A DNA stretch of 64,000 bases from Chitinophagaceae bacterium (lineage in GTDB: Bacteria > Bacteroidota > Bacteroidia > Chitinophagales > Chitinophagaceae). The notes beneath the pieces were generated by a model. The model was not told where the DNA came from. It worked only from the letters and a program-made list of their open reading frames with translations, and ran no database searches. The first letter of the stretch is position 1. Every line of letters starts with the position of its first letter. The DNA is taken from positions 372,001 through 436,000 of the forward strand of contig JADJVB010000010.1 in the NCBI GenBank assembly GCA_016710745.1. The letters are read 5' to 3'. Made by a program: the position numbers and the translations under genes. Shown piece after piece: positions 34,501 through 42,900 of this stretch.

Positions 34501-35932
34501 AAAAAGCGCCCGCCACGTTAACATCTGCGATACTGCTGGGAGTTGCTAATAAACCACTGCCCGATCCATGATAAACCCAGGCACGCCCCTCATCACTATT
34601 ATAATATCTTCCCCCAATAATAACATCACTGTAGCCATCTCCGTTTACATCTCCGGCACAGGCGACAGAATAGCCTAAAGTAGCATTGACTGCATTCCCA
34701 TCATCCGGTGTGCTGTTAGGGCTGGCCGACAAACCGGCTGCTGAACCATGATAAACAAAGGCCCTGCCTTCAAAGGTATTTGCACCGTCCTGGTAACCAT
34801 ATGCACCAACAATAATATCACTGAATCCATCTCCATTTACATCTCCGGCAGATGCTACAGACCATCCAAAGAAAGCACTAGCCTGGTTGGCATCATCAGG
34901 TGTACTGCTTGGCGTGGCCAATAATCCTGAAGCAGAACCATAATAAACAAATGCACGGCCTTCAGAGACAATCGCCCCTTCATCATAATAAGGAGCACCA
35001 ACAATAACATCGCTATACCCGTCGCCGTTAACATCACCCGCTGATGCAACGGAATAGCCAAAAGCACATCCCGCCTGGTTGGCATCATCCAGCGTACTGT
35101 TAGGTGTATTACTTAAAGGGTCAATGGTAATCGGGTAAGCAGCGCCTTTGGTATCTACCTGTATGTAAAATTTATTTCTTTTTGCTCGTCCTCCGTAGTC
35201 TTGACGAAGGAGGATTGATGCGATTAGTGATTTTCCATTTGCATCCCAAACCTTCAACTGGTCATAATTCAACACATTTGTTTTTTTGTGAAAGAACTGC
35301 AACTGGTTGCCGTGTAAATAAGTTTTTAGTTTTGTTTTGATGCTGAAATTTATTTTCAGTTCATCATTATTACTTAGGGGAGATTGCACAATAAAATTCT
35401 GCCGCATGCCTTCATCATTGTTGATGTATTGCACGGTGATGTTATCGGTAATGTATTCGGCTTTGTTGTTTACTATTTGCCATTTACCATTACCCACCTG
35501 GTTTTTATCAAGGTTGAATTTTACTTTCCAGTTCGGTATGATTCTGTATTTGATGTCCTCCTGCCTGGTCAACTTGTCAACTTTATCAACCGGCATCTTT
35601 GTCAGGCGTGGCTCTACAACAAACCCATTATCATCATAAAAAAAACGAAGATTATTTTTTCGGTTAGGTGTGCAGTAAGCTTTTAATTTTTCTTCCCAAA
35701 CAAAATTGTACTCGCTTTTGCGGATGTTTTCCTGTGCGGAGGCCATCCAGTTTTGGCTCCAGGGTTCTGAGACTTTCTTTTCAGGGTCAAAAAAATTTGT
35801 AGTGCTATTTTTATACGGAAAGATAGATGCCTTTTTTTCCCTGGCATCATCAGCATCAATAACCGATGGATAGTACTGTTTTGAGATTGGTAAAACAGAT
35901 ACTGCCACCGCAAGTGTAAATATTTTATACAT
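31553..35932 (-). CDS. T9SS FG-GAP propeller protein 2 (14 blades)
   Basis: A 1459-residue exported protein. The N-terminal family region to about residue 270 matches the other two (EPWSQNWMASAQENIRKSEY, CTPNRKNNLRFFYDDNG). Fourteen FG-GAP blades of about 64 residues follow (about 275-1145), nearly all of class A: NSTPDDANQAGA linkers, AGDVNGDGYSDVIIGA calcium loops and YDDGAN-x-x-EGRAF ends. That is enough for two seven-bladed propellers. After blade 14 comes a conserved region (NNLRLYNTNLTTTINSSNFIL) and a type A T9SS sorting domain (VFPNPTTDFLQLQLNGSF to VLQFIKQ). An in-frame insert LLRQDYGGRA interrupts the N-terminal region near residue 245. Probably a calcium-binding surface adhesin or binding protein. 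Confidence 0.87.
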   Translation of the reverse strand: MYKIFTLAVAVSVLPISKQYYPSVIDADDAREKKASIFPYKNSTTNFFDPEKKVSEPWSQNWMASAQENIRKSEYNFVWEEKLKAYCTPNRKNNLRFFYDDNGFVVEPRLTKMPVDKVDKLTRQEDIKYRIIPNWKVKFNLDKNQVGNGKWQIVNNKAEYITDNITVQYINNDEGMRQNFIVQSPLSNNDELKINFSIKTKLKTYLHGNQLQFFHKKTNVLNYDQLKVWDANGKSLIASILLRQDYGGRAKRNKFYIQVDTKGAAYPITIDPLSNTPNSTLDDANQAGCAFGYSVASAGDVNGDGYSDVIVGAPYYDEGAIVSEGRAFVYYGSASGLLATPSSTPDDANQASAFFGWSVASAGDVNGDGFSDIIVGAYGYQDGANTFEGRAFVYHGSAAGLSASPNSTPDDGNAVNATLGYSVACAGDVNGDGYSDVIIGGRYYNSDEGRAWVYHGSGSGLLATPSSIADVNVAGAFFGNSVASAGDINGDGYSDVIIGSTDNNGGAYIYNGSGTGISASPTRIIHDGASGDYVGPIVTSAGDINGDGYSDVALGGGINRVVIYHGSGTGLSASANSTLTYSGQTLTFFGIFIACAGDVNGDGYSDLIVGAPRYDDGANVDEGAAFIYHGSSTGVSASPNSMPDDGNQAGALFGQCVAAAGDVNGDGYSDVIIGAFLFDDGANAGEGRAFAYHGSAAGLSASPTSTPDDANQAGAALGISVASAGDINADGYSDVIIGANAYDDGANANEGRAFIYHGSATGLSASPNATPDDANQAGAQFGQSVNTAGDVNGDGYSDVIIGAPNYTDGANTFEGRAYVYQGSAAGLSASPNSTLDDINQATANFGISVAGAGDINGDGYSDVIVGCHNYNDGANGAEGRAFVYHGSATGLSATPNNMPDDANQAGANFGYSVASAGDVNGDGYCDVIIGAIGYDDGANTAEGRAYVYHGSATGLSASPNSTPDDANQAIAQFGFSVASAGDVNGDGYSDIIIGAIGYDDGANINEGRAFVYYGSAAGLSASPNSTLDDANQGDSWFGISVDCAGDVNGDGYNDVIVGAYEYDDGANADEGRAYIYHGSPSGLSTSPNNTLDDANQAGAVFGTSVACAGDVNGDGYSDVIIGARLYDDGANTTEGRAFLYNGNEFTSNERNNLRLYNTNLTTTINSSNFILGNFGIGLFAKSFLGRNRGKLVWETRLSQNAYSGNPITNSVLFTGQEAAYSNLGTAGIELKEVISKLLGAGKYTKVRARVKYNPALAITGQVYGPWRYVSAVIDGNSLGALPLELISFKAAWLQKGKSAKINFTTDKESGICCFDIEKSTDGISYTTIGSIPAKNTAAIQDYSFVDENAINKNQFYRLKIKGIDAKVEYSNIQQLQYSGATDILVFPNPTTDFLQLQLNGSFQKMSMQIVNSSGQVVKQLTVSASNQTITIPVQNLAAGQYWLKLQSGEEKQVLQFIKQ
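32500..35110 (-). repeat. Fourteen tandem FG-GAP coding repeats (class A)
   Basis: About 192-bp units, each with a DDANQ-type linker and YDDGAN-type blade end. Blades 3 to 5 are the most divergent (shortened ends NSDEG, NNGG, GGINR). Confidence 0.85.
35189..35214. repeat. Imperfect palindromic mini-element inside propeller gene 2
   Basis: TCCTCC...GGAGGA outer arms and an inner GTC-TT-GAC pair, with two mismatched positions. On the coding strand it encodes LLRQDYGGR, absent from both paralogues at this position (gene 3 reads EASLKKLSKNNFFVEV). Confidence 0.75.
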
Positions 35933-36012
35933 CCTTTACGTTTGAATAAACAAAATGGCTTTGCCAGGATGGGATTTTGTTTATAAAATAAGTACATCGG
36001 CGGCTGGCTGCA

Positions 36013-36032
36013 AATAATCCATTTGGATTATT
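36013..36032. repeat. 9-bp inverted repeat in the divergent promoter region
   Basis: AATAATCCA and TGGATTATT, separated by TT, lie about 80 bases upstream of propeller gene 2 and 155 bases upstream of the kinase gene. Candidate operator; no U-run follows, so not a terminator. Confidence 0.5.
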
Positions 36033-36080
36033 ACTTTGTTTGATAAGGATTGCGTAATTTGATGCAGATGCCCAGAAAGC

Positions 36081-36147
36081 TGTCAGGGTGAGCCTGTCGA
36101 ACCCGGTTTATCAAAAGCAACCCACCTTCGACAAGCTCAGGCTGACA
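36081..36147. repeat. Head-to-head pair of GTCAGGCTGAGCTTGTCGAA-type repeats
   Basis: TGTCAGGGTGAGCCTGTCGA (36081-36100) and TTCGACAAGCTCAGGCTGAC (36127-36146) are inverted copies differing at a few positions. This GTCAGnCTGAGC-TGTCGAA word resembles a dispersed intergenic repeat I recall from Bacteroidota. The pair overlaps the -33 side of the kinase promoter. Confidence 0.75.
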
Positions 36148-36153
36148 CCCTAC

Positions 36154-36161
36154 TAAATTTG
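36154..36161 (+). promoter_or_regulatory. Bacteroidota -7 box of the histidine kinase gene
   Basis: TAAATTTG matches TAnnTTTG, 25 bases before the ATG at 36187. Confidence 0.4.
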
Positions 36162-36186
36162 AAATGAATAGCCTGCACAATAACTC

Positions 36187-39180
36187 ATGAGAATTACCAT
36201 CCTTCTATTTTGCGTTTTTCTTTTTACATGTGAGCCATGCTTTGCCCAGTTGCAGCGTATTGAGCGCTTTAATACTTTTAACTACAGCGTTAATGAAGGC
36301 CTGCTGCAAAGCACGATAACAGATATTGCTTATGATAAAAACAATTTTTGCTGGGTAAGTTTCTCTAACGGTATTCAAAAATTCGATGGCAGGGAGTTTA
36401 CCATTGTGCCCGTACAACCGGGCCTGCCTGATGATAAGTTCGTGCTGTTCTTCCGCTGCAGAAACGGCGAGCTGCTCATCAGCCACTCGCAGGGAATCAG
36501 TAAATACCTGGTTGAAGGCAACAGGTTTATACAGGTATACAACCTGCCGGACGAAAAAAAGAGAGCACAGTTCATTGGCGAAGACGACAATATTATCTAC
36601 TTCTACACCGTAACCGGTACCATCACCGGAATTGATAGCCGGAGCTTCAGGTTAATGAGTAATGTAAAAACCGGGCTTCCGAACCCTGCCTCAAACTCTG
36701 ATAACAGGCCGTCTTTCAGCAGTAATATCATTGATCATAAAACTATAATAAGGGTAAATGATGTGCTGTATTGCTGGGATCTGCAAAAGGGATATTTGAC
36801 CGGGCAATCTGCACCCATTAAAGCACTCTCCCCATTTTTTTTGAGCATGAGATCTGCACAGGAGGTATTTTATTACGACTATATCACCAATAATGCCCTT
36901 CAACTTTATAATTTCAACACCAATTCCAGCACAGCTATAATTGTTAAGGGAAAGGATAACCAGGGTATCGGACGTTGCATCATTTTTCCCTGGCTAGATA
37001 AAACACTCATCAGTTTCAATAACCACTTGTACGAACTTGATACGGCAAAAATGTCGCTTGGCGCCGAGTTGGTGAATTTTCAAAACCAACCTTCCAGTGG
37101 TACCATTTCAAAAATGACGGCCGATAATTTTGGAAACCTTTGCCTGAGCACAGTTACCACGGGTATAAAAAAAATAATAAGGAATAATTATCCGGTTAGA
37201 TACTATGGCATATTGAAAAAGGATGACAATAATAATACACTTTGTATTTTTCCGGATAAGAAAAATAACAGGATACTGGCAGGCACAGCGGGCAATGGTT
37301 TGCTGGTATTTGATACCCTGCAGCGGCTGGTGAAGCATATCAGAACAATACCGGGCGACAGCTTACCAAAGCATTTCAACAGTATTGTAAAAGACAACAA
37401 GGGTAATTACCTGCTTTTTTGCAATAGCGACGATAAGATCTGGGTCTTGTCAGCCGACCTTTTACGGCTAAGCCTGTTTCCCTCAACTCCTGCATCGGGC
37501 CCAATGATGAATATTGATTATTTTGGAAACCCACTTTACCAGGATGAAAAAATGGCTATTACGCAGGCGCAGGGAAGATTGTACAAAACAAACTTTGTTA
37601 ATAATACATGCACAGAATATGAATTCACCAGCTCGTATACAATGGGTGGATTGTATTATAATGGAACCATCATCAGCCATGCCAACGACGAACTTATTTT
37701 TTTGGATGCAGCAACATTCAGAGAGTTAAAAAGGATACCATTTAAAAATACAGGCTATGTACGTTGTATTGTAAAGGATGCAGCGGGGAATATCTATATG
37801 GGTTGCAACAAGGGAATTTTTAAAATAGATATTAATGGCAGGATATTGGCGCATCTTACAAAAGCAAACGGCTTACCCGATGAGTGCATCTATGCCATAG
37901 CTTTTGATGAAAAAGGCGCTCTCTGGTGCAGCAGTAATAAAGGCATCTTTAAAATAAACGCCGATAACAGCATCCTGCAATTAAAAAAAGAAGATGGCCT
38001 TCAGGAAAACGAATTCAACACCAACGTAGTGGCAACGGCAGATGATGGAGAATTGTTCTATGGTGGCGTAAATGGCATCAGCAGTTTTTACCCGGCAGCC
38101 ATCAACAGTTTTGAAGAGAAAATACAATTACTCGTTACCCGCATAAAAATAAATAACGAGGAGGCATTTAGGGATACCGCAGTAGAAAATATTAAAACAA
38201 TTAACCTGTCTTACCAGCAAAATTCGCTTTCGTTCGATTTTATAGCGATGGCCAGCAATAACCCCGGCCAGTATATTTATCAGTATATGATGGAAGGGAT
38301 AGACGAAGGCTGGATACAAAACGACGGCCTGCAAACCGTGCGGTATCTTTTACCGCCGGGCAAATATGTTTTTAAGATATACGCTTCAAGGTTCTTTGAT
38401 AAAGATGCGGTGGCGATGAAAACCATACATATAACCATTCATCCACCCTTTTGGAAAACCTGGTGGTTTATTGCAGGCATTGTTTTGTTATCTATTGTGG
38501 CATTGGCTTACGCCTTTAACCGGTACAACAAACGTAAATACCAGAAAAAACTGGCGGTGCTTGAAAGCGAACATAAAATTCAACTGGAACGTGAACGCAT
38601 CAGCCGCGACCTGCACGACAGCATTGGCGCTTATGCCAATGCTGTATTATATAATACCGAATTGCTGCAGAAAGAAAAGGGGAGCAGTGAAAAAGAAGGA
38701 TTAATGAGGGAATTGAAATTTGCATCCAAAGATATCATCACTTCTTTAAGAGAAACAGTATGGGCTTTAAAGAAAGATAGTTATACAGCCGAAGAATGTT
38801 TGATTCGCTTAAAAAATTTTATACAGGCGCTGGCTCGCTATTATCCGGATATACAGTTTAAAACAGAAGGCAAGGCAGATGCCGCAAAATCTTTGCAACA
38901 TACCAGGGCATTGAATGTGGTACGTATTGTACAGGAAGCGGTTACCAATGCATTAAAACATTCGGGAGCAGGCAGTATTGTATTATCAAGCAATCAAAAA
39001 AATGGTAAATGGGAATTAAGCGTAACCGATAACGGAAAAGGATTTGATTATGAAATAACGAAACAGGCAGAACAAGGCAATGGTTTAATGAACATGAAAC
39101 AACGTGCCGTTGATTCGCAGTTTGAATTTGACATGGTTTCTGAGCCCGGCAAGGGAACCAATGTTCGCATTTTGATTTAG
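36187..39180 (+). CDS. Propeller-type sensor histidine kinase (reg_prop / Y_Y_Y / HisKA_3)
   Basis: A 997-residue membrane sensor. Signal peptide MRITILLFCVFLFTCEPCFA is followed by a large periplasmic two-component-regulator propeller (FNTFNYSVNEGLLQSTITDIAYDKNNFCWVSFSNGIQKFDG; later GNIYMGCNKGIFKI, GALWCSSNKGIFKI), a Y_Y_Y domain (about 655-745) and one membrane helix at about 757-777. The cytoplasmic HisKA_3 domain has the phospho-acceptor His in ERISRDLHDSIGAYANA, and the HATPase_c domain has NALKHSG, DNGKGFD and GNGLMNMKQRA. It is a classical kinase with no fused receiver. The next gene, 64 bases on, encodes its likely response regulator. It diverges from propeller gene 2. Confidence 0.93.
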   Translation: MRITILLFCVFLFTCEPCFAQLQRIERFNTFNYSVNEGLLQSTITDIAYDKNNFCWVSFSNGIQKFDGREFTIVPVQPGLPDDKFVLFFRCRNGELLISHSQGISKYLVEGNRFIQVYNLPDEKKRAQFIGEDDNIIYFYTVTGTITGIDSRSFRLMSNVKTGLPNPASNSDNRPSFSSNIIDHKTIIRVNDVLYCWDLQKGYLTGQSAPIKALSPFFLSMRSAQEVFYYDYITNNALQLYNFNTNSSTAIIVKGKDNQGIGRCIIFPWLDKTLISFNNHLYELDTAKMSLGAELVNFQNQPSSGTISKMTADNFGNLCLSTVTTGIKKIIRNNYPVRYYGILKKDDNNNTLCIFPDKKNNRILAGTAGNGLLVFDTLQRLVKHIRTIPGDSLPKHFNSIVKDNKGNYLLFCNSDDKIWVLSADLLRLSLFPSTPASGPMMNIDYFGNPLYQDEKMAITQAQGRLYKTNFVNNTCTEYEFTSSYTMGGLYYNGTIISHANDELIFLDAATFRELKRIPFKNTGYVRCIVKDAAGNIYMGCNKGIFKIDINGRILAHLTKANGLPDECIYAIAFDEKGALWCSSNKGIFKINADNSILQLKKEDGLQENEFNTNVVATADDGELFYGGVNGISSFYPAAINSFEEKIQLLVTRIKINNEEAFRDTAVENIKTINLSYQQNSLSFDFIAMASNNPGQYIYQYMMEGIDEGWIQNDGLQTVRYLLPPGKYVFKIYASRFFDKDAVAMKTIHITIHPPFWKTWWFIAGIVLLSIVALAYAFNRYNKRKYQKKLAVLESEHKIQLERERISRDLHDSIGAYANAVLYNTELLQKEKGSSEKEGLMRELKFASKDIITSLRETVWALKKDSYTAEECLIRLKNFIQALARYYPDIQFKTEGKADAAKSLQHTRALNVVRIVQEAVTNALKHSGAGSIVLSSNQKNGKWELSVTDNGKGFDYEITKQAEQGNGLMNMKQRAVDSQFEFDMVSEPGKGTNVRILI

Positions 39181-39244
39181 CACAGTACCCGGTTGGATTA
39201 TTACAAAAACGGAATTAAAAACAAATATTTGTTTGAATAAAAAA

Positions 39245-39922
39245 ATGCCGATAAAAATTGCGATAACAGACGATAAAGCCAGCAACCGTAATATTATTAG
39301 GGATAAGTTACTGAGGCATGGCCATTTTGAAATAGTGCTGCTTGCTGAAGACGGAAAAGATTTCCTGGAAAAAATGAAAGCACTGCCCGAAGAGCAATTG
39401 CCGGATGTGGTGTTGATGGACCTGGAAATGCCCAATATGGATGGTGTGGATGCGATTGCTGCGGGCTCGTCGTTTTACCCCAATGTAAAATTTGTGGTGC
39501 TTACCATTTTTGATGATGAGGAAAAGATTTTTAAAGCAATAAAAGCCGGCGCTTTTGGTTATTTATTAAAAGACGAAAGCGCAGAAAACATTACCGATAT
39601 GCTTTGGCAGATGCATGAAAGCGGGGCCGGTCCTATATCACCGGGTATTGCGCATAAAATTCTGCAACTGGTACAAAACAATAAATTAACCCTGCTGCAA
39701 AAACAACCCGATGCCGATTCGAAAACATTATTTGATCTTACCGACCGGGAAAAAGAAATACTGCAATTACTGGTGCAGGGATTATCGTACAAAGAAATCG
39801 GAACCGGATTGGATATCAGTCCCAATACGGCCAAAAAACACGTGATTAACATTTACAACAAACTGCATGTAAACAGCCGGGCACAGGCATTGCATTTGGC
39901 TTATCAAAAAGGGCTGCTATAA
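39245..39922 (+). CDS. NarL/LuxR-family response regulator
   Basis: A 225-residue DNA-binding response regulator. The receiver domain has acidic DD in IAITDDKASN, phospho-acceptor Asp 59 in VVLMDLEMPNMDG, a conserved Thr in VVLTIFDDEEKI and Lys in GYLLKDESAENI. The C-terminal LuxR HTH spans LTDREKEILQLLVQGLSYKEIGTGLDISPNTAKKHVINIYNKLHVNSRAQALHLA. It probably pairs with the upstream kinase and, by position, may control the flanking propeller genes (inference). The ATG at 39245 is preferred over an upstream TTG. It ends 2 bases from the convergent end of propeller gene 3. Confidence 0.93.
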   Translation: MPIKIAITDDKASNRNIIRDKLLRHGHFEIVLLAEDGKDFLEKMKALPEEQLPDVVLMDLEMPNMDGVDAIAAGSSFYPNVKFVVLTIFDDEEKIFKAIKAGAFGYLLKDESAENITDMLWQMHESGAGPISPGIAHKILQLVQNNKLTLLQKQPDADSKTLFDLTDREKEILQLLVQGLSYKEIGTGLDISPNTAKKHVINIYNKLHVNSRAQALHLAYQKGLL

Positions 39923-39924
39923 AT

Positions 39925-42900
39925 TTACTGCTTTACAAACTGCAATACCTGTTTATCATCGCCGCTTTGTAAACGCAACCAGTATTTACCTGCCGCTAAA
40001 TTTTGTACCGGTATTGTTATGGTTTGGTTTGATGCTGATACCGTTAACTGTTTTACAATTTGCCCGCTGCTGTTTACGATCTGCAAATTCATTTTATCAA
40101 ACGACCTATTCAATTGCAATTGCAACACATCGGTTGTTGGATTAGGGAAAACCAAAATTTCTATTGCTTTATCGTACGTTAATTGGTGAATATTGCTTAA
40201 CTCGGTTTTGCCCGAAAGGCCTTTTATTTTTAACCGGTAGTATTGATTTTTATCGTTAGCATTGCCATCAATAAAAGAGTAGGATTGCAAGCTGCTTGTA
40301 TTTTTTGCAGCCACAGTTCCAATGGCATAAAAATTAAAACCATCAGTACTCTTTTCAATATCAAAACAACATATGCCGTTTTCTTTATCGGTGGTAAAAT
40401 TGAGTTTTGCTGATTTGCCTTTTTGTAACCAGGCGGCGTTGAAGGAAATCAGATCAACCGGCAGCGCACCTAAATGATTGGCATCAATAACGGAAGACAG
40501 ATTACGCCATGGTCCATACACCTGACCAGTAAGCGCAGTAACCGGATCGTATTTTATCCTGGCCCTTACCTTGGTGTACCTGCCACCGTACCAGATCTTA
40601 TTAACCAGGTTTTTAATTTCTGTGCCGGCTAAACCCAGATCGGTATAACTGCTTTGCTGATTGGTAAAAAAAGTACTGTTGGTGATTGGGGTGCCGCTGT
40701 AAGGATCAAAATTTAACCGGGTTTCCCAAACGAGTTTTCCTTTGGCTCTACCAAAAAAAGATTTGGCATACAGGCCGGCACCAAAATTGCCAAGTATAAA
40801 ATTTGAGCTGTTGATGGGGGTTAACAGGTCGGTATTGTATAAACGCAGATTGTTGCGGGTATTGGTACCCGGGCTATTTCCGTGATAAATAAAGGCAGCA
40901 CCTTCATCCGACAGGCCATTGTCAAATTGATAAGAACCAACAATAATATCGCTATACCCATCCCCATTAACATCACCTGCCGATGCCACATAATTACCAA
41001 ATTGTGCATTTATCTGGTTGCTTTCAAGAAAAGCGGCAGCTATGGTATTTATACCCGTTGCCGAACCGTGATATATAAAAGCAGCACCCTCATCAGTCTC
41101 GCCATTGTCATAAAAAAATGCTCCTACAATTACATCAGTATATCCATCGCCATTAACATCACCTGCTGATGCTACTGAAATTCCCATGTTTGCATTTGCC
41201 TGATTGCTTTGAACAAAAGAGGCGGCGGTAGTGTTAATACCTGCTGCCGAGCCATGATATATAAAAGCAGCCCCTTCATCTGTTTCGCCATTGTCGTATG
41301 CATAAGCACCTACAATCACATCACCATACCCATCGCCATTTACATCGCCAGCCGAAGCTACGGAAAAACCCATTTGTGCAGCAATCTGGTTGCCCTCTAA
41401 AATAGCTGCTGCTGTAGTATTAATACCAGCAGCTGAACCGTGATATACAAAAGCCGCACCTTCGCCAGGTTGACCATTGAAGTAGGAAAAAGCGCCAACA
41501 ATAATATCGCTGTATCCATCTCCATTAACATCGCCAGCCGATGCTACGGATCTGCCCATATAGGCGTATGCGTTGTTAAGGGTTAAAAAAGCTGCAGCTA
41601 TTGTATTAATACCCGTTGCCGAACCGTGATATACAAAAGCGGCACCTGCATTGATGGCAAAATTAAAGTAGGTCCAGGCCCCTACAATAATATCACTATA
41701 TCCATCGCCATTTACATCGCCTGCCGATGCTACAGAACTTCCCATATTGGCATTTGCCTGGTTGCTTTGAACAAAAGCGGCGGCTGTTGTATTAATACCT
41801 GTAACCGAACCGTGATATATAAATGCAGCACCTTCATTTGATTCACCATTGTCGTACTCATAAGCTCCAACAATCACATCGCTGTATCCATCACCATTTA
41901 CATCACCTGCCGATGCTACGGAAACGCCCATGAATGCATTTGCCTGGTTGCTTTGAACAAAAGCCGCGGCCGTTGTATTAATACCTGTTGCCGATCCATG
42001 ATAAATAAAAGCTGCGCCTTCATCTGTTTCGCCACTGTCGTAAAAATATGCACCTACAATCACATCACTGTACCCATCCCCATTTACATCGCCCGCCGAT
42101 GCTGCGGAAATACCCATTTGAGCATTTAATTGGTTGCTTTCAACAGAATTGGCGGCAGTTGTATTAATGCCGGCCGCAGATCCGTGATACACAAAAGCCC
42201 TGCCTTCCTGGTTATTTGCACCATCATTATAAAGGTTAGCACCAATAATTATATCGCTGTATCCATCGCCATTTATATCGCCGGCGCAGGCAACGGAATT
42301 CCCAAACGAGGCATTAAACTGGTCGGCATCATCAGGTGTGCTGTTTGGTGTGGCAGAGAGTCCTGCCGCCGATCCGTGATAAACAAAAGCCCTGCCTTCA
42401 CCTGTATTTGCACCATCGTTGAAACCATAAGCCCCGATAATCACATCACTATATCCATCTCCATTTACATCGCCGGCACAGGCAACGGATCGTCCAAAAC
42501 GGGCAAAAATAACATCAGCATCATCAAGTATAATGGCGGGAGTCGTAGATAATCCAACCGCCGATCCGTGATATAAAAAAGCCCTTCCTTCATCAGTATT
42601 GGCACCATCATCGTAGTTATATGCCCCAATAATTACATCACTGTACCCGTCTCCATTTACATCGCCGGCACAGGCAACAGACCATCCAAATAAGGCAAGT
42701 ACCTGGTTTGCATCATCCAATATAGTATTGGGTGTGGCAGTAATGCCAGCCGCCGATCCGTGATATACAAAAGCCCTCCCTTCCTGGTTACTGGCACCGT
42801 CAGTGTAACCATAAGCACCAATAATTACATCACTGTATCCATCTCCGTTCACATCGCCTGCACCCGCAACAGAACGCCCAAAATTGGCATTAGCCTGGTT

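Noticed and set aside
42130..42552. Plus-strand open frame of about 140 codons (and similar ones near 41209 and 43759) opposite propeller gene 3
   Set aside because: Their low-complexity Ile/Tyr-rich translations are antisense images of the FG-GAP repeats, with no start signal or family likeness.
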